Source: Desulfobulbus propionicus
Lineage (GTDB): Bacteria > Desulfobacterota > Desulfobulbia > Desulfobulbales > Desulfobulbaceae
NCBI GenBank assembly: GCA_002746685.1
Contig: PDQK01000026.1
Coordinates: forward strand, 62,001 to 126,000
DNA: 64,000 nt
Direction of reading: 5' to 3'
The first letter of the stretch is position 1. Every line of letters starts with the position of its first letter. Below, in pieces: positions 8,323 through 19,241 of this stretch. The position numbers were made by a program, and so were the translations under genes. The notes beneath the pieces are model-generated. The model saw only the letters and a list, made by a program, of their open reading frames with translations, did no database searches and was not told where the DNA came from.

Positions 8323-9453
8323 ATGGCCTTTCAGTTTAACATAAACAGGGATGACCTCCTTAAAGCGATTAGCACCCTGCAGAACATAACCAGTAAAAAG
8401 GGAACCCTGGCTATTTTATCCAATGTTTTACTTGAAGTAGAGCATGATAAGGTCACCTTTATAGGTACAGATCTGGAAATAGGGCTTAAACAGATAGTCC
8501 CAGCAGAGGTAATCACCCCTGGTTCCTTAACCCTGCCTGCTAAAAAACTCTTTGAGGTCGCCAGAGAGTCAGGTTCTTCCACTGTATCTTTTGAAGAGGA
8601 AGACAATAATTGGGTGAAAATAACTGCTGGTCCCAGTTTATATAAGCTGGCTGGGATGGTAAGTGACGAGTTTCCTCAATTTCCTGAATATGACGAAGAA
8701 AAGATGGTGAGCGTTGAAAGTGCAATTATTGCTGATCTGGTGGATAAAACCATTTTCTCTATTGCCCAGGATAAAGAAACCATGTTCAGCCTTACTGCTG
8801 CGCTCTTGCAAAAGGTTGAAGAGAATGACAAGCTCTTTTTAAAAATGATCTCTTCAGATGGTCATCGCTTAACCTTGATGAGCAAGGAAGTGGATGAAAG
8901 CCTTGCCGGATTACACATGAACCCTGTTACCCTTATTCCACGCCGGGGAGTTCAGGAAATCCGTAAGTTCTGTGATAATACCGACACGTTCTCTTTTGGA
9001 ATTGAAAAAAAACAAGCGGTTTTAAAGAGTAATGACAGTCTGCTTATTATCAGACTTATGGAAGGAGAATTTCCCGATTACGAAACCATTTTAAACTCTC
9101 TAAGTGAAAACAATATAATCCGTATAGACAGGTTAAGGTTCTTGGAGAGTTTAAAACGAATTAACCTCTTCACCGAAGACCTGTTCCACGCCATTAAGAT
9201 GGAAATTGATGGAGAACACATTGTCCTCACATCTCAAAATGCTGATTTTGGTTCGGCAAAAGATGAGTTTAATGTGAAATATGAAGGGGAACCTTTGTCT
9301 CTAGGTTTTAATTGTCGTTATTTCATGGATACTCTCCAGGTTGTAGAAGGAGAAATAATCAAGGCAAATATAAATTCTGATGATAGTCCCTGTCTTATTA
9401 CCTCAGAGGATGATGAAGGGTTTGTCTCCATCATTATGCCCATGAAGCTCTAA
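8323..9453 (+). CDS. dnaN: DNA polymerase III subunit beta (sliding clamp)
   Basis: Ring-forming processivity clamp for DNA polymerase III. 376 residues, within the normal range, with the three repeated clamp folds visible: 'FQFNINRDDLLKAISTLQNI' at the start, 'LSNVLLEVEHDKVTFIGTDLEIGLK' in domain 1, and the conserved C-terminal 'YFMDTLQVVEGEIIKANI' with final 'IIMPMKL'. It is followed by a relic gene and then gyrB-gyrA, an order common in bacteria, but recF and dnaA are absent from the neighbourhood. Confidence 0.97.
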   Translation: MAFQFNINRDDLLKAISTLQNITSKKGTLAILSNVLLEVEHDKVTFIGTDLEIGLKQIVPAEVITPGSLTLPAKKLFEVARESGSSTVSFEEEDNNWVKITAGPSLYKLAGMVSDEFPQFPEYDEEKMVSVESAIIADLVDKTIFSIAQDKETMFSLTAALLQKVEENDKLFLKMISSDGHRLTLMSKEVDESLAGLHMNPVTLIPRRGVQEIRKFCDNTDTFSFGIEKKQAVLKSNDSLLIIRLMEGEFPDYETILNSLSENNIIRIDRLRFLESLKRINLFTEDLFHAIKMEIDGEHIVLTSQNADFGSAKDEFNVKYEGEPLSLGFNCRYFMDTLQVVEGEIIKANINSDDSPCLITSEDDEGFVSIIMPMKL

Positions 9454-9463
9454 ATTGGAGTTT

Positions 9464-9665
9464 ATGTCATCCATTGCAATAACAATACTGACCACTGGCG
9501 GAACCATCGATAAAATTTATTTCGATGCTGAAAGTGAGTCTAAAATTGGTGATCCCCACACGTCATTGCAGCCACTCAACTGCTACCAAAAGGGGGCTAC
9601 ATTGCAATGAATGGCAGCAATATTTTGATCCATTGACGACACCAAAAGCAGAAAAAAAAGATGTG
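9464..9665 (+). pseudogene. Relic of a short L-asparaginase-type gene
   Basis: An ATG at 9464 begins 'MSSIAITILTTGGTIDKIYF', the classic asparaginase N-terminus with the catalytic 'TGGTID' threonine, and continues to about residue 30 ('SKIGDP'). The text then jumps: in another frame, bases about 9559-9615 read 'VIAATQLLPKGGYIAMNG', and after one more frame slip 9616-9665 reads 'YFDPLTTPKAEKKD', matching the family's C-terminal 'IAMNG..FDP' block. About 100 central codons are therefore missing and at least one frameshift follows in a T run. The remaining in-frame ORF stops at 9610. Intact members are about 160 residues long. Confidence 0.8.
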
Positions 9666-9744
9666 AATCCTTATCTTTTTCTACCACATATAACCTGTTT
9701 TCATACGGGTTACATTTCTTGTTAACATCATAGAAAGGAAAAAC

Positions 9745-12156
9745 GTGAGCGAACAGAATCAATCCTCCTATGGAGCTGAACATATTAAAGTACTTGATGG
9801 GCTGGAGGCTGTCAGAAAGCGGCCAGCCATGTACATTGGCAATACTGCTGAAGAAGGACTTCACCATCTTATTTATGAAGTTGTTGATAACTCCATAGAC
9901 GAGGCTTTGGCAGGCCATTGTGACCGGATTAAGGTAACTATCCATCAGGATAATTCGGTTACTGTAAGCGATAATGGCAGGGGGATTCCGGTGGATATGC
10001 ATCCCACCGAAAAAATGTCTGCCCTGGAACTGGTCATGACCACGCTCCATGCCGGGGGTAAGTTTGATAAATCCAACTACAAGGTTTCCGGTGGTTTGCA
10101 CGGGGTAGGGGTTTCAGTGGTTAATGCACTCAGCAGCAGTGCCTTTGCCGAAGTTAAACGAAACGGCAAAATTTATAAACAGACCTATGAGGTGGGGCTC
10201 AGAACCAGTGATCTGGAAGTAATTGGGGAAAGCGAAAAAACTGGAACCACTATTTATTTTATTCCTGATCCAACCATCTTTACTGAAACCACCACATATA
10301 AATACGAAATCATCAAAAACAGGCTGCGTGAGCTGGCCTTTTTAAATAAAGGAATCCGGATTTATCTCAAGGATGAACGCTCAGGTGCTGAGGATAAATT
10401 CCACTTTGAAGGCGGTATTACTTCCTATGTGGAGTATTTAAACCGCAAAAAGACACCTATCCATCCTGAGCCAATTCTTTTAAGCGGAGAAAAAGAGAAT
10501 GTCCAGGTGGAGGTGTGTTTTCAGTATTTTGATGGCTATACAGAGCGAGTTTCCTCTTTCGTAAACAACATTAATACCCGGGAAGGGGGAAGCCATGTAG
10601 CTGGTTTCAGGGCTTCATTGACAAAATGCATTAACCGTTATGCCAGTGATGATCTGGTCCCGAAAAATCTCAAAGAAAAGATGGGCGGTGATGATGTACG
10701 GGAAGGGTTGACCTGTATAATATCCACTCGAGTCCCTGATCCACAGTTTGAAGGACAAACCAAAACCAAGCTGGGCAACTCAGAAGTAAAATCCATAGTT
10801 GAATCCATCTGTAATGAAAAATTAGGTATATATCTTGAGCAAAACCCTGGAGTTGCTAAACGGATATTAAGTAAAACTGTTGAAGCAGCACGAGCAAGAG
10901 AAGCCGCCAGAAGGGCACGTGAGTTATCGCGTAAAAAGGATGGTCTCTCTGTAATGATGGCTGGTAAACTTGCTGAGTGTCAGTCAAAAAAACCAGAAGA
11001 ACGTGAACTGTTCATAGTTGAGGGTGATTCTGCTGGAGGTTCAGCCAAACAGGGAAGGGACCGCACAGTTCAAGCCATCCTGCCGCTGCGCGGGAAAATT
11101 ATGAACGTGGAAAAAGCACGTTTTGATAAAATTCTCAACTCAGAAGAAATTAAACAACTCATAGCTTCCCTTGGAACTGGCATAGGAAGAGAAGAATTTG
11201 ATGTGGAAAAACTGCGTTACCATAAAATCATCATTATGACCGATGCTGATGTGGATGGTGCGCATATCAGAACCCTGCTCCTGACCTTTTTTTATCGTCA
11301 AATGCTGCCTTTGGTTGAACAGGGTTTTATCTATATTGGTCAGCCACCCCTGTATCGTCTGGGCAGGGGGAAGAAGGAAAAATACTTTATTGATGATGAT
11401 ACCTTAAATGCGTATCTCTATTCACAAGCCAGTGAGCTTTTTTCCTTAAAAACTTCTGATGATAAAGAGGTAAGCGGTGCTGCCATGGTGGAACTGCTGC
11501 AAAAACTCTCTGTTTTTGAAAAAATTTTAGCTCACCTGGATCGCTTAAATGTTCAAGAAAACATGACCCTCTTTCTACTCCAAAACAGCGTTCGTTCTGC
11601 TGATCAGTTTCAGGAAAAGGAATTTGTCCAACACCTTATCACTGAACTGCAACCGCTCAACCCGATAATAGGTAATATACGACCATGCAGATGGCGTCCA
11701 TCCTGTTATGAGGTAGATGTAACCTTCCGTGGTCAGTCATTGATAATGTCTACCTTGGGACCAAATATTCCGCTTATTAATGAATATAGGCAGGCTCTGG
11801 AAATGTATGAAAGTGTGCGCGAATATCTTAACTGTTCTTTCACCCTTACCCGTAACACTGCTGATGGTACAGGCAAGGTGATCGAGGAAGAAAACTGGCA
11901 CAGCTTGATAGAACGTATTCGAACGGAGACTTTTAAAGGCAGCCATCTCCAGCGCTATAAAGGTCTTGGTGAGATGAATCCGGAACAATTATGGGAAACC
12001 ACCATGAATCCGGAAAATCGGACCCTTATTCAGGTAAAAATAGATGATGCCGAGATGGCTGATGATGTGTTCTCAACCCTTATGGGAGATAAGGTTGAAC
12101 CGCGACGGGAATTCATCCAAAATCATGCTTTGGAAGTAGCTGATCTCGATATTTAA
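9745..12156 (+). CDS. gyrB: DNA gyrase subunit B
   Basis: ATPase/Toprim subunit of DNA gyrase, which introduces negative supercoils. 803 residues from a GTG start with a nearby purine-rich ribosome site. The GHKL ATPase motifs are present ('[12 protein letters not shown]', 'DNGRGIPVD', '[15 protein letters not shown]'), followed by the Toprim motifs '[15 protein letters not shown]' and '[21 protein letters not shown]' and the C-terminal '[19 protein letters not shown]'. The length matches the longer proteobacterial type with an insert after the Toprim domain. It precedes gyrA by 65 bases. Confidence 0.98.
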   Translation: MSEQNQSSYGAEHIKVLDGLEAVRKRPAMYIGNTAEEGLHHLIYEVVDNSIDEALAGHCDRIKVTIHQDNSVTVSDNGRGIPVDMHPTEKMSALELVMTTLHAGGKFDKSNYKVSGGLHGVGVSVVNALSSSAFAEVKRNGKIYKQTYEVGLRTSDLEVIGESEKTGTTIYFIPDPTIFTETTTYKYEIIKNRLRELAFLNKGIRIYLKDERSGAEDKFHFEGGITSYVEYLNRKKTPIHPEPILLSGEKENVQVEVCFQYFDGYTERVSSFVNNINTREGGSHVAGFRASLTKCINRYASDDLVPKNLKEKMGGDDVREGLTCIISTRVPDPQFEGQTKTKLGNSEVKSIVESICNEKLGIYLEQNPGVAKRILSKTVEAARAREAARRARELSRKKDGLSVMMAGKLAECQSKKPEERELFIVEGDSAGGSAKQGRDRTVQAILPLRGKIMNVEKARFDKILNSEEIKQLIASLGTGIGREEFDVEKLRYHKIIIMTDADVDGAHIRTLLLTFFYRQMLPLVEQGFIYIGQPPLYRLGRGKKEKYFIDDDTLNAYLYSQASELFSLKTSDDKEVSGAAMVELLQKLSVFEKILAHLDRLNVQENMTLFLLQNSVRSADQFQEKEFVQHLITELQPLNPIIGNIRPCRWRPSCYEVDVTFRGQSLIMSTLGPNIPLINEYRQALEMYESVREYLNCSFTLTRNTADGTGKVIEEENWHSLIERIRTETFKGSHLQRYKGLGEMNPEQLWETTMNPENRTLIQVKIDDAEMADDVFSTLMGDKVEPRREFIQNHALEVADLDI

Positions 12157-12221
12157 CGATCATAAAGAAATTGCGATGGGTACGATAATAAAAACCATCA
12201 CAAAGAAATAGGATATACGTA

Positions 12222-14711
12222 ATGACAGAGTTTTCTGAAACCGAAGAAATGGAAAAACCAACAGTTTCTATAGAAAAGGAACTGAGTAAATCCTATCTTG
12301 ATTATGCCATGTCGGTCATCATTGGCCGTGCCCTGCCTGATGTGCGCGATGGACTTAAGCCGGTACATAGAAGGGCGCTGTATGCCATGCGCGAATTGGG
12401 CAATACCTACAACAGGCCCTATATAAAATCTGCCCGGATTGTCGGGGATGTCATCGGTAAATACCACCCCCATGGTGATACTGCTGCCTATGACACCATT
12501 GTACGGATGGCGCAGCATTTTTCCATGCGCTATCCTTTAGTTGACGGGCAGGGGAACTTTGGCTCCATGGATGGTGATTCTCCAGCGGCCATGCGTTACA
12601 CCGAAGCACGGATGACCAAACTGGACCAGGAGATTGTAGCTGACCTGGACAAGGAAACCGTTGATTTCATTCCCAACTACGACAACTCCCTTAAGGAACC
12701 AGCAGTCCTGCCTTCAAAGATACCTAATATTCTTATCAATGGCTCAGAAGGTATTGCAGTGGGGATGGCAACAAAAATTCCCCCTCATAACTTAAATGAA
12801 GTTATTAACGGATTGATAGCCCTTATTGATAATCCCAGTATCTCCATCCACCAACTGATGGAGACTATAACCGGGCCTGATTTCCCTACCGGTGGATTTA
12901 TTTGTGGTCGAGCTGGAATTCGTGAAGCTTACGAGACGGGCAGGGGAGTGGTGACCATACGTTCCACCAGCCACATTGAGGAGCGGGGCAAAAATGGTGA
13001 GTCCATTGTTATCACCGAAATTCCCTACCAGCAAAATAAGGCAACTCTGGTTGAAAAAATTGCCTTGTTGATGAAGGAAAAACGGGTTACCTCCATTGCT
13101 GAAATTCGTGATGAGTCAGACCGTCAAGGGGTACGGATTGTTCTTGATCTAAAAAAAGACGAAATCCCTGATATCGTCTTAAACCAGCTCTACAAGATGA
13201 CCCCGTTACAAAAGAGTTTTGGGATCATCCTGCTCTGCATTGTGAATAACAAGCCGGAAATCCTTAACCTCAAACAGGTGTTGGAGCATTTTCTGGTTCA
13301 CCGTCGTACCGTTGTGTATCGCCGGACAGCCTATGAGCTGCGAAAAGCTGAAGAGAAAGCCCATATTCTGGAAGGGTTGAAGATTGCCATTAACAACCTG
13401 GATGCGGTTGTTGAGCTTATCAGGGCTTCGGCAAATCCAGCTGAGGCAAAGGCAGAGTTAATTCGTCGCTTTGAGCTTTCTGAAATTCAGGCCCAAACCA
13501 TTCTGGATATGCGGCTCCAGCGTCTCACCGGCCTTGAGCGTGACAAAATAATAAGTGATTACAACGATATTGTAGAAAAAATTGCCTGGTTAAAACAGGT
13601 GCTGTCTGACGATAATCTGGTGGTTCAGATTATCCGTAAAGAATTTGAACAAATCCGTGACGAGTACGGTGATGAGCGCCGCACCGAGATTATCGATGCG
13701 CCTGATGATATTTTACCAGAAGACCTGATTATCCCGGAAGAGATGGTGGTTACTGTCTCTCACACCGGCTACATTAAACGTAACCCTCTTAACCTGTACC
13801 GTGCTCAAAAACGGGGTGGAAAAGGGGTTAAAGGGATGGTCACCCTGGAAGACGATTTTGTGACCAACCTTTACACCGCTTCAACCTTGGATACCTTCAT
13901 CTTTTTTACCAACACTGCGCGGGTGTTCTGGAGAAAGGTGTATGAGTTACCCATGGCAGGCAGAACAGCTCGTGGTAAGGCTGTGGTGAACCTGCTTGAA
14001 TTGGGTGAGAAGGAAAAGGTAGCCGCCATTTTATCGGTAGCTGATCTTGCCAATGTAGATGATTCCCAGACTGTTTTGACCGTTACCAAACTTGGCAGGG
14101 TGAAGAAAACGTCTATTAAGGAATATAAGAAGCCGCTGCGTAAAGGTAAGTTTGGCTTAACCATCAAAGAAAATGATGAAATCCTCACCGCAGCTATCAC
14201 CACCGGAGATGATGAGATTTTTCTGGTAACCAAAAAAGGTCTTTCCATTCATTTCCATGAGTCTGATGTGCGGACCATGGGCAGGCTTGCTTCAGGTGTC
14301 AAGGGAATTACCCTTGGTGAAGGAGACGAGGTTGTCGGAGTATCCGTATTAAAAAGCGATGACTCCATTCTGACTGTAACAGAAAATGGTTATGGAAAGC
14401 GGACAGCAGTATCAGAGTACAAACTCCAAAACCGTGGTGGTAAAGGCGTTTTTGCCATTAAAACCAGCGAACGTAACGGCGATGTGGTCGGTGTTCTGCC
14501 AGTGGATGATGATGATCAGGTAATGCTTGTTGCCAACTCAGGCAAGGTCATCCGCATGTCTATGGATAACGTCCGGATCATTGGTCGTAATACCCAGGGG
14601 GTGCGGCTTATCAACCTTGAAGAAAATGAAAAGGTTGTGGGGATGTCCATGTTGGCCCGTGAAGAAGAGGTTTCAGAGGAAGAGGAAGATGTTGCAAGTA
14701 CCGAAGATTAA
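12222..14711 (+). CDS. gyrA: DNA gyrase subunit A
   Basis: Breakage-reunion subunit of gyrase, 829 residues. Visible: '[28 protein letters not shown]' at the start, '[13 protein letters not shown]' and '[22 protein letters not shown]' with the catalytic tyrosine, and the six-bladed C-terminal DNA-wrapping domain with the GyrA box '[10 protein letters not shown]' and repeats such as '[13 protein letters not shown]'. The position equivalent to E. coli Ser83 reads as Ser in 'GDSPAAMRY', so no quinolone-resistance change is apparent there. The last 23 bases overlap gpsA. Confidence 0.98.
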   Translation: MTEFSETEEMEKPTVSIEKELSKSYLDYAMSVIIGRALPDVRDGLKPVHRRALYAMRELGNTYNRPYIKSARIVGDVIGKYHPHGDTAAYDTIVRMAQHFSMRYPLVDGQGNFGSMDGDSPAAMRYTEARMTKLDQEIVADLDKETVDFIPNYDNSLKEPAVLPSKIPNILINGSEGIAVGMATKIPPHNLNEVINGLIALIDNPSISIHQLMETITGPDFPTGGFICGRAGIREAYETGRGVVTIRSTSHIEERGKNGESIVITEIPYQQNKATLVEKIALLMKEKRVTSIAEIRDESDRQGVRIVLDLKKDEIPDIVLNQLYKMTPLQKSFGIILLCIVNNKPEILNLKQVLEHFLVHRRTVVYRRTAYELRKAEEKAHILEGLKIAINNLDAVVELIRASANPAEAKAELIRRFELSEIQAQTILDMRLQRLTGLERDKIISDYNDIVEKIAWLKQVLSDDNLVVQIIRKEFEQIRDEYGDERRTEIIDAPDDILPEDLIIPEEMVVTVSHTGYIKRNPLNLYRAQKRGGKGVKGMVTLEDDFVTNLYTASTLDTFIFFTNTARVFWRKVYELPMAGRTARGKAVVNLLELGEKEKVAAILSVADLANVDDSQTVLTVTKLGRVKKTSIKEYKKPLRKGKFGLTIKENDEILTAAITTGDDEIFLVTKKGLSIHFHESDVRTMGRLASGVKGITLGEGDEVVGVSVLKSDDSILTVTENGYGKRTAVSEYKLQNRGGKGVFAIKTSERNGDVVGVLPVDDDDQVMLVANSGKVIRMSMDNVRIIGRNTQGVRLINLEENEKVVGMSMLAREEEVSEEEEDVASTED

Positions 14712-15714
14712 AAAAACTGCAGTCATTGGAGCGGGCAGCTGGGGTACGGCTCTGGCCATTTTGCTGGCAAAAAAAGGTGAGCAGGTATGTCTGTGGGGTC
14801 ACGAACAAGAGCACATAGATAACCTGGAAAAGGATAAGGAAAACAAGCTGTTCCTCCCAGACTTTCCCTTACCGGATAACCTCAAGCTCACCGCTGATGT
14901 ACACACAGCAGTGAGCAGTGCAGATTGCGTGGTAATGGTGGTGCCATCCCATGTATACCGTGAGGTGTTTTACCAGGTTTTCCCTCACTTACAGGAAGGA
15001 ACCTTAATCGTCTCTGCGGTAAAAGGGATCGAGATCGGTACCAGAATGACCATGCACCAGATCATGGAAGAGATCAGCCAGGAGAAAAAGGATACTGTTC
15101 ACTTGGGAGTTATCAGCGGGCCAAGCTTTGCTAGAGAGGTGGCCGGGGAACAACCCACAGCAGTTACGGTTGCTTTTAAAAACGAAGCTGCTGCTGTGGC
15201 AGTACAACAACTTTTTTCAACAGAATATTTCCGCACCTACACCTCTTCTGATGTGATGGGATTGGAGATCAATGGAGCACTGAAAAATGTAATAGCCATC
15301 GGTGCTGGCATCTCTGATGGGCTTGGTTTTGGCCTCAATACCAGGGCAGCCTTAATAACCAGGGGACTTGCTGAGATGAGCCGCATGGGGACAGCCATTG
15401 GTGCTGATAAAGCCACCTTTGCCGGACTCGGTGGGCTGGGTGATTTGGTTTTAACCTGTACCGGAAACCTGAGCCGTAACCGTTCAGTGGGGCTTAAACT
15501 TGGTGAAGGGAAGAGTCTGGATCAGATTCTAGCAGAAATGACCATGGTAGCAGAAGGAGTGAAAACAACCAAATCCTGCTACAACCTGGCAAAACAGCTC
15601 GGGGTGGATATGCCCATTCTTGATCAAATGTATCAGGTGCTCTATGAAAATAAACCGTGTGCAGCAGCAGTTAACGATTTATTCAGTAGAGAGCTGAAGA
15701 AGGAAGACTTCTAA
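14689..15714 (+). CDS. gpsA: Glycerol-3-phosphate dehydrogenase [NAD(P)+]
   Basis: Reduces dihydroxyacetone phosphate to sn-glycerol 3-phosphate for phospholipid synthesis. 341 residues from the ATG at 14689, which is preceded by a GAGGAAG site inside the end of gyrA; the open frame continues upstream only as overlap with gyrA. The nucleotide-binding loop '[16 protein letters not shown]' is at the N-terminus, with 'GPSFAREV' and the catalytic-lysine segment '[15 protein letters not shown]' later. Normal length. It is translationally coupled to gyrA by a 23-base overlap. Confidence 0.96.
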   Translation: MLQVPKIKKTAVIGAGSWGTALAILLAKKGEQVCLWGHEQEHIDNLEKDKENKLFLPDFPLPDNLKLTADVHTAVSSADCVVMVVPSHVYREVFYQVFPHLQEGTLIVSAVKGIEIGTRMTMHQIMEEISQEKKDTVHLGVISGPSFAREVAGEQPTAVTVAFKNEAAAVAVQQLFSTEYFRTYTSSDVMGLEINGALKNVIAIGAGISDGLGFGLNTRAALITRGLAEMSRMGTAIGADKATFAGLGGLGDLVLTCTGNLSRNRSVGLKLGEGKSLDQILAEMTMVAEGVKTTKSCYNLAKQLGVDMPILDQMYQVLYENKPCAAAVNDLFSRELKKEDF

Positions 15715-15850
15715 TAACCACCCTTTCATTTATCGAAGGGCAACCACAACAAAGTCTTGCGTCATAGAAAACAAAACGCAGCTCCCCAGGGATAAGAATA
15801 CAGAGATAACCATGGGGTTACGGCGTAAGGAAGTACATTTTTAAATACAT

Positions 15851-15883
15851 TGGGCAGTGATGTGAAGTGCACAACACTGCCCA
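15851..15883 (-). terminator. Probable terminator hairpin after rdgB
   Basis: Perfect nine-base-pair inverted repeat TGGGCAGTG (15851-15859) / CACTGCCCA (15875-15883) with a 15-base loop, ten bases past the rdgB stop. In the minus direction it is followed by an A/T-rich tract with only a short T run, so termination may be weak. It may also serve as the end of the gpsA transcript, as no other strong hairpin lies between the two convergent genes. Confidence 0.5.
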
Positions 15884-15892
15884 GGCAAGTCA

Positions 15893-16585
15893 CTATTTCT
15901 TCACTTCAAAACGCTCCTGGGACCAGTCATTATCCATAAATTGTGACTCATCTGGTTTAGGAGGTTTTGTTTCAAGCATTCGCTGCCGTAACCACACCTT
16001 GACCTTTTCAATTTCTGAAGCAAACTCAGCAAGTGCTTTGCCCCGGTGGCTCACCTTGCTTTTTTCTTCCATGCTTACTTCTGCAAAGGTTTTACTAAAT
16101 TCCTTATAGAAAAAAATCGGATCATAGCCAAAGCCGGATTCTCCACGTGGTGCTTCAAGAAGTTCACCTTCACACCTTCCTTCCCAGGTAAGAGCTGGCC
16201 CTTTTGGAGTAGCAAGGGAAAGGACACACATAAATGCAGCAGATCGATCTTCCACACCTTCCATTTCCTTGAGCAGCTTTTCGCAATTATCCTGATCCGT
16301 GGCATGTTCTCCTGCATAGCGGGCAGAATATACACCTGGTCGACCCTCAAGAGCAGCAACCTCAATGCCGGAATCGTCAGCAAGACAAGGCAAGCCAAGC
16401 ATTTTAGAGTAATGAAGTGCCTTTTTGTAAGCATTATCATCAAAGGTAGCACCATCTTCAACAGGCTCTGGCATGGGGCCGAAATCCTTGATGGTTTTAA
16501 TATCTAGAGATGACCCTTCAAGCAGCTTCTGTATCTCACGGAGTTTATTTTTATTTCCTGTTGCAAGTACTATAATGTTATCCAT
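15893..16585 (-). CDS. rdgB: XTP/dITP diphosphatase (RdgB/HAM1)
   Basis: House-cleaning nucleotide pyrophosphatase that hydrolyses XTP, dITP and ITP to monophosphates. 230 residues. Family motifs are present: 'VLATGNKNKLREIQKLL' at the N-terminus, 'LADDSGIEVAALEGRPGVYSARYAG' and 'GFGYDPIFF', with 'SHRGKAL' near the C-terminus. It is about 30 residues longer than usual because of a charged C-terminal tail ending 'SQERFEVKK' that has no obvious domain. It lies 24 bases downstream of queH on the same strand. Confidence 0.95.
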   Translation of the reverse strand: MDNIIVLATGNKNKLREIQKLLEGSSLDIKTIKDFGPMPEPVEDGATFDDNAYKKALHYSKMLGLPCLADDSGIEVAALEGRPGVYSARYAGEHATDQDNCEKLLKEMEGVEDRSAAFMCVLSLATPKGPALTWEGRCEGELLEAPRGESGFGYDPIFFYKEFSKTFAEVSMEEKSKVSHRGKALAEFASEIEKVKVWLRQRMLETKPPKPDESQFMDNDWSQERFEVKK

Positions 16586-16609
16586 GGTTTTTCTCTTGTG
16601 TGGAGGAGC

Positions 16610-17173
16610 TCAGCGTTGTTGCTGCTTTCTCATTTTTTTGCGTAACTTCTTATCGTATCGTTCCTGCTCACTATAAATGCAGCCACAGTAAGGTTGCCTG
16701 TACAAATCCATTGCTATGGATGTATCAATACCTTGCTGCCAACCCTCACGAAAATCCTCGTAATAAAAATTGACCCCATACTCCTCGGCCAGTTTCTTAC
16801 ATTTGGCTATCATGGACTGATGATTTTGATACTTCGAGTAGAGCAGGGTGGTGGTAAAACTATCCAGACCCTTTTCAGCAGTGTATTTTGCCACCTGTTT
16901 CAAGCGCATGTCATAGCATAACCCACATCGCTTGGATTCGTTGAACACAACCTGCTGCAAAAACTCTGTAAGTCCATAGTTGGTGTCTATTTCGACTTCA
17001 AAATCTGTCAGCTTTGCAAACTCCCGTAAGGCTGCTATGCGTCGTTTAAACTCCCGATAAGGGTGAATATTGGGATTGTAAAAATATCCACTTACCTGAT
17101 GACCTTTCGCTCTTAAGCTTTTCACTGGATACACTGCACAAGGCCCACAGCACACATGAAGCAGAATATTCAC
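16610..17173 (-). CDS. queH: Epoxyqueuosine reductase QueH
   Basis: Last step of queuosine synthesis: reduction of epoxyqueuosine in tRNA, by the QueH (DUF208) type, which is unrelated to the cobalamin-dependent QueG. 187 residues beginning with GTG, which shares a base with the stop of the upstream regulator gene (TAGTG). Conserved cysteines are visible in 'LLHVCCGPCAVYP', 'ESKRCGLCYDMRL' and 'RQPYCGCIYSEQERY', the iron-sulfur/metal ligands of the family. The tgt gene at 62725-63849 supplies an earlier step of the same modification. Confidence 0.93.
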   Translation of the reverse strand: MNILLHVCCGPCAVYPVKSLRAKGHQVSGYFYNPNIHPYREFKRRIAALREFAKLTDFEVEIDTNYGLTEFLQQVVFNESKRCGLCYDMRLKQVAKYTAEKGLDSFTTTLLYSKYQNHQSMIAKCKKLAEEYGVNFYYEDFREGWQQGIDTSIAMDLYRQPYCGCIYSEQERYDKKLRKKMRKQQQR

Positions 17174-18741
17174 TATTTTACCTTATACTGTTTAGGGTTA
17201 ATCCCATACCCGTGGATCTTATAGTTTATGATCCTCAAGCTGGTATCCAGGCTTTTGGCAGCCCTGGTCTGGTTACCGTTGTTCTTTTTTAACGCATCAA
17301 CTATAAGTTCTCGTTCAAAATTTTCAACCGCTGTGGAGAGGGAAAGCGGTTTATCTGAATGGGTACTTTCTGAGGTCTGGAGGGTGGGTGGCAGGTGGAT
17401 GGATGTAATAGCAACCTCATCACAGATAAGCACAGCCCGCTCGATACAGTTCTGCAGCTCACGCACGTTCCCGGGCCAATGATACTGCATGAGCAGGTCA
17501 ATGGCAGCAGTGGAGATACGTTGAATGTGCTTGTTGTTCTCATTTGCATATTTTTCCAGAAAATGCTCTGCCAGGAGCAGAATGTCAGAGCGGCGCTTTC
17601 GTAAGGGCGGCAGGTAAATAGGAAAGACATTAAGACGATAGTAGAGATCCTCTCTGAAGCTCATATCCTTGACCGCTGCTTCCAGATTTTTGTTGGTTGA
17701 AGCCACCAGTCGAATGTCTGTTTTCATCACGGTTGATGACCCCAAACGCTGAAAGGTCCGCTCCTGGATAACATTGAGCAGTTTTACCTGGACACTGGGA
17801 CTGACTTCACCAATTTCATCAAGAAAGAGGGTGCCGCCTCTGGCAAGCTCAAAACGCCCCTTTTTGATGGCCGTAGCCCCGGTAAACGCCCCTTTTTCAT
17901 GACCAAACAACTCACTTTCAAGCAGGGTTTCAGGCAGGGCAGAGCAGTTGACCACCACAAAGGGTCCCTTGGCGCGGCTGGAGTTATGGTGGAGTGCCTT
18001 GGCCACCATGGTCTTACCTGTTCCTGACTCACCTCTGAGCAAAACCGTTGCGTTGGAGTCGGCAACCCGTTGAACCATGTCATACACTTCTTGCATTCGT
18101 GATGAGTTGCCAATAATTTCTTCAACCCGATTTTTAGCAGACAGCTCTCGTTTGAGCCGCGAGTTTTCCTGGCGCAACGCTTCCTGCTCCTCATTGACCC
18201 GTTGAATTCGCTCAACGGTTTGGGAAATAAGGCTGCTGGTAATGGTGAGAAAGCGAATATCCTGCTCGGATTTTGCGCCAAATCCATCCTCATACACCCG
18301 GTCAATAGAGAGCGCACCAATGGATTGGCTGCCTGTAAGGATGGGAACGCAGAGAAAGGAACTTTTCTTTTTTTGTTCATCGCCCCGACTGCGGGTACGG
18401 TTAAGAAAATGGGGATCACTACCAATCTGAGGCACGATTATGGGTTCACCGGTGGCAACAACCTTGCCAGTGATTCCTTCACCAAGTTTATAGCGACCCC
18501 GTTTTCTTGCCTCTGCAGTGATATCACGGGCAATCTCAACCTCAAGTTCGCCTGTAGCTGGATTTATAATAGAGACGGTGCCGTTATCCATCCCTTTTAC
18601 CTCAGCCAGGGTGCGCATAACGTTTTCCAGGCAGTCCTTCAAGGTGGATGCTGAGGCCAGGTGGCGGGTAATTTCGTACAAACAGGTCAGATTTTGAATT
18701 TCCTCTTCGTGAAGAGGTGGATAGTTTGTTGTTTGATCCAT
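17173..18741 (-). CDS. GAF-domain sigma-54 transcriptional activator, NifA type
   Basis: Bacterial enhancer-binding protein of about 522 residues. An N-terminal GAF domain (about 20-180) is followed by a linker and an AAA+ domain with Walker A '[15 protein letters not shown]', the sigma-54-contacting 'GAFTGA', '[12 protein letters not shown]' (Walker B) and '[19 protein letters not shown]', then a Fis-type helix-turn-helix ('[23 protein letters not shown]'). The architecture matches NifA, but no nif genes lie in the window, so its target is unknown. The start at 18741 is preferred because the upstream in-frame start would run into the tRNA gene. It is followed by queH and rdgB, perhaps in one transcript. 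Confidence 0.88.
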   Translation of the reverse strand: MDQTTNYPPLHEEEIQNLTCLYEITRHLASASTLKDCLENVMRTLAEVKGMDNGTVSIINPATGELEVEIARDITAEARKRGRYKLGEGITGKVVATGEPIIVPQIGSDPHFLNRTRSRGDEQKKKSSFLCVPILTGSQSIGALSIDRVYEDGFGAKSEQDIRFLTITSSLISQTVERIQRVNEEQEALRQENSRLKRELSAKNRVEEIIGNSSRMQEVYDMVQRVADSNATVLLRGESGTGKTMVAKALHHNSSRAKGPFVVVNCSALPETLLESELFGHEKGAFTGATAIKKGRFELARGGTLFLDEIGEVSPSVQVKLLNVIQERTFQRLGSSTVMKTDIRLVASTNKNLEAAVKDMSFREDLYYRLNVFPIYLPPLRKRRSDILLLAEHFLEKYANENNKHIQRISTAAIDLLMQYHWPGNVRELQNCIERAVLICDEVAITSIHLPPTLQTSESTHSDKPLSLSTAVENFERELIVDALKKNNGNQTRAAKSLDTSLRIINYKIHGYGINPKQYKVK

Positions 18742-18766
18742 ATTATTCAATATGTTATACTCAGTA

Positions 18767-18795
18767 TTGACAGTGGGGCTCTGAAATGGTATTAA
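18767..18795 (+). promoter_or_regulatory. Sigma-70-type promoter for the serine tRNA genes
   Basis: TTGACA at 18767-18772, a 17-base spacer, then TATTAA at 18790-18795, placing the start about five bases before the first tRNA-Ser gene at 18807. It overlaps the upstream region of the divergent NifA-type regulator gene. The -35 is perfect; the -10 matches four of six positions. Confidence 0.65.
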
Positions 18796-18806
18796 GCCCA
18801 TCGATC

Positions 18807-18892
18807 GGAGGAATGGCCGAGTGGTTGAAGGCGGCGGTCTTGAAAACCGTTGTACGAAAGTACCGTGGGTTCGAATCCTACTTCCTCCGCCA
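18807..18892 (+). tRNA. tRNA-Ser (anticodon TGA)
   Basis: Acceptor stem GGAGGAA pairs with TTCCTCC, followed by discriminator G and an encoded CCA at 18890-18892. Anticodon loop CTTGAAA with TGA at 18841-18843, closed by GCGGT/ACCGT. A long variable arm (GTAC..GTAC) and T-loop GGTTCGAATCC are present, as expected for class II serine tRNA. Confidence 0.95.
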
Positions 18893-18897
18893 CACAG

Positions 18898-18990
18898 GGA
18901 GAGATGACCGAGTTGGCCGATGGTGCTCGCCTGCTAAGCGAGTGTGGGGGTTATACTCCACCGAGGGTTCGAATCCCTCTCTCTCCGCCA
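18898..18990 (+). tRNA. tRNA-Ser (anticodon GCT)
   Basis: Acceptor stem GGAGAGA pairs with TCTCTCC, with discriminator G and encoded CCA at 18988-18990. Anticodon GCT at 18933-18935 in loop CTGCTAA between GCTCGC-side stems, a long variable arm (GTGGGGG..CTCCAC) and T-loop GGTTCGAATCC. Only five bases separate it from the preceding serine tRNA, so the two are processed from one transcript. Confidence 0.95.
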
Positions 18991-19002
18991 TGCATAGTAT
19001 AC

Positions 19003-19033
19003 GTGCCGATTGGTTTCAATCGGCACTTTTTTT
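19003..19033 (+). terminator. Rho-independent terminator of the serine tRNA operon
   Basis: Perfect ten-base-pair stem GTGCCGATTG (19003-19012) / CAATCGGCAC (19017-19026) with a four-base loop and a run of seven T residues. Twelve bases after the second tRNA. Confidence 0.95.
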
Positions 19034-19241
19034 ATGTCCGTTTTCCTTCCAGACAGCTTCTCCAATTGCCCTGTAGGCCCTATATAGAACTTCTATCTCT
19101 GTTCAAAATGGGCTCTAGTACTAGCATATTCGCCATACCACAACAACGATAAAGATAACCAATTTGTAATAAATGGAAGTTGTGGTGTTTCAAAAAAGTG
19201 AGAGTTGCGTCTTTTTGAAAAGGATAACGCTGGCAGGAGGT
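19034..19241. other. Non-coding gap between tRNA terminator and bioG
   Basis: About 200 bases with no supported gene. One imperfect hairpin (TTTCAAAAA.. around 19188-19198 paired with CTTTTTGAAA around 19211-19220) lies about 20 bases past the bioG stop and could end the minus-strand bio transcript, although the stem is almost entirely A-T. Confidence 0.35.

Noticed and set aside
17173..18990. Possible genomic island at the serine tRNA pair
   Set aside because: Both tRNAs are intact, no integrase or direct repeat of a tRNA 3' end was seen, and flanking genes are housekeeping.
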